DNA of 5,325 nt from Oligoflexales bacterium. Lineage in GTDB: Bacteria > Bdellovibrionota_B > Oligoflexia > Oligoflexales > CACXFL01. The notes beneath the pieces are model-generated. The model saw only the letters and a program-made list of their open reading frames with translations, was not told the DNA's origin and did not search any database. The stretch spans positions 1-5,325 of the forward strand of contig JANQHA010000287.1 of the NCBI GenBank assembly GCA_028282865.1, in the 5' to 3' direction. Made by a program: the position numbers and the translations under genes. Shown here one piece after another: positions 5,096 to 5,325 of the stretch (position 1 is its first letter; the number at the start of each line of letters is the position of its first letter).

Positions 5096-5325
5096 ATGTA
5101 CCTAGTCAGAAGACCTGTGATTAGCTTTGCACTGTGGGCGATATTATTCAGCGGAACTTCAAATGCATCTGATAAAAAAACAGATGAGGAACTAAAGCAA
5201 ATTGACGAGCAAACGATTCAAACGCTCTTTAACTTTCTAAAGGACGAAATAGAGGGCAGGATAGTACATCTGCCAAAGAATCTTGCACCATTAGATGGTG
5301 GTGCAAAGCTGTCAGACGTCACCGC
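5096..5325 (+). CDS. Exported protein of unknown function, N-terminal part (3' end outside window)
   Basis: An open frame from ATG at 5096 runs off the window after 76 codons without a stop. Residues 1-24 form a classic Sec signal peptide: a basic start with Arg5 and Arg6, a hydrophobic core (ISFALWAILFSG), then SNA with probable signal peptidase I cleavage after Ala24. There is no lipobox cysteine, so the mature protein is probably periplasmic, secreted or outer-membrane. The visible mature part is charged and probably helical at first (DEELKQIDEQTIQTL, then FNFLKDEIEGR). It then reads IVHLPKNLAPLDGGAKLSD, with no domain I can name. It is transcribed divergently from thyA, with its own promoter and a strong Shine-Dalgarno. 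Confidence 0.75.
   Translation, partial: MYLVRRPVISFALWAILFSGTSNASDKKTDEELKQIDEQTIQTLFNFLKDEIEGRIVHLPKNLAPLDGGAKLSDVT
5283..5306 (+). repeat. Perfect 8-bp inverted repeat inside the rightmost gene
   Basis: TTGCACCA and TGGTGCAA are separated by 8 bases. A register-shifted alternative, CACCAT-tag-ATGGTG, can also form in the same place. It lies within coding sequence (LAPLDGGA), so it may be no more than codon coincidence. No T-run follows, so it is not a terminator. Confidence 0.3.

Overview
This is a bacterial window of ordinary single-copy genes. It holds a minus-strand operon of five genes, with a partial gene at each end on the plus strand. The cell is Gram-negative: the left-edge gene encodes the C-terminal end of an outer-membrane beta-barrel ending in phenylalanine, and three operon products have lipoprotein-type signal peptides. 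GC content is about 45% by rough sampling. ThyA and FolA resemble the proteobacterial proteins (ThyA is 264 residues, as in E. coli, with the same catalytic numbering). The mix of ThyA/FolA with CotH-like and phosphatase lipoproteins would fit a Bdellovibrionota/Oligoflexia or gammaproteobacterial host, but this placement is only a tentative inference.

Layout. 1-577 (+): 3' end of a FadL/OMPP1-like barrel. It converges with the operon, with only 4 bases between the two stop codons. 582-4866 (-), in transcription order: thyA (TTG start), folA (GTG start, overlapping thyA by 4 bases), a CotH-family lipoprotein (GTG start, overlapping folA by 11 bases), a purple-acid-phosphatase-like lipoprotein, and a small lipoprotein of unknown function. 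4867-5095: a divergent control region with candidate promoters both ways, two dyad elements, a repeated heptamer and a terminator-like leader hairpin. 5096-5325 (+): start of an exported protein of unknown function.

The most notable point is in the phosphatase gene. It is read as 356 residues ending at a TAA (1364-1366), but the same frame stays open for 75 more codons, to a TGA at 1136-1138. That tail looks like the missing C-terminal strands of the phosphatase fold. The gene therefore carries a single in-frame stop: a recent nonsense mutation, a sequence error, or a readthrough site.

Together, ThyA makes dTMP and dihydrofolate, and FolA recycles the dihydrofolate. The downstream genes have no obvious link to folate. 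A CotH-type kinase-like lipoprotein next to a phosphatase-like lipoprotein suggests, as a hypothesis only, an envelope phosphorylation/dephosphorylation pair transcribed with the thymidylate genes. I saw no RNA genes, insertion sequences, CRISPR arrays or other mobile elements.
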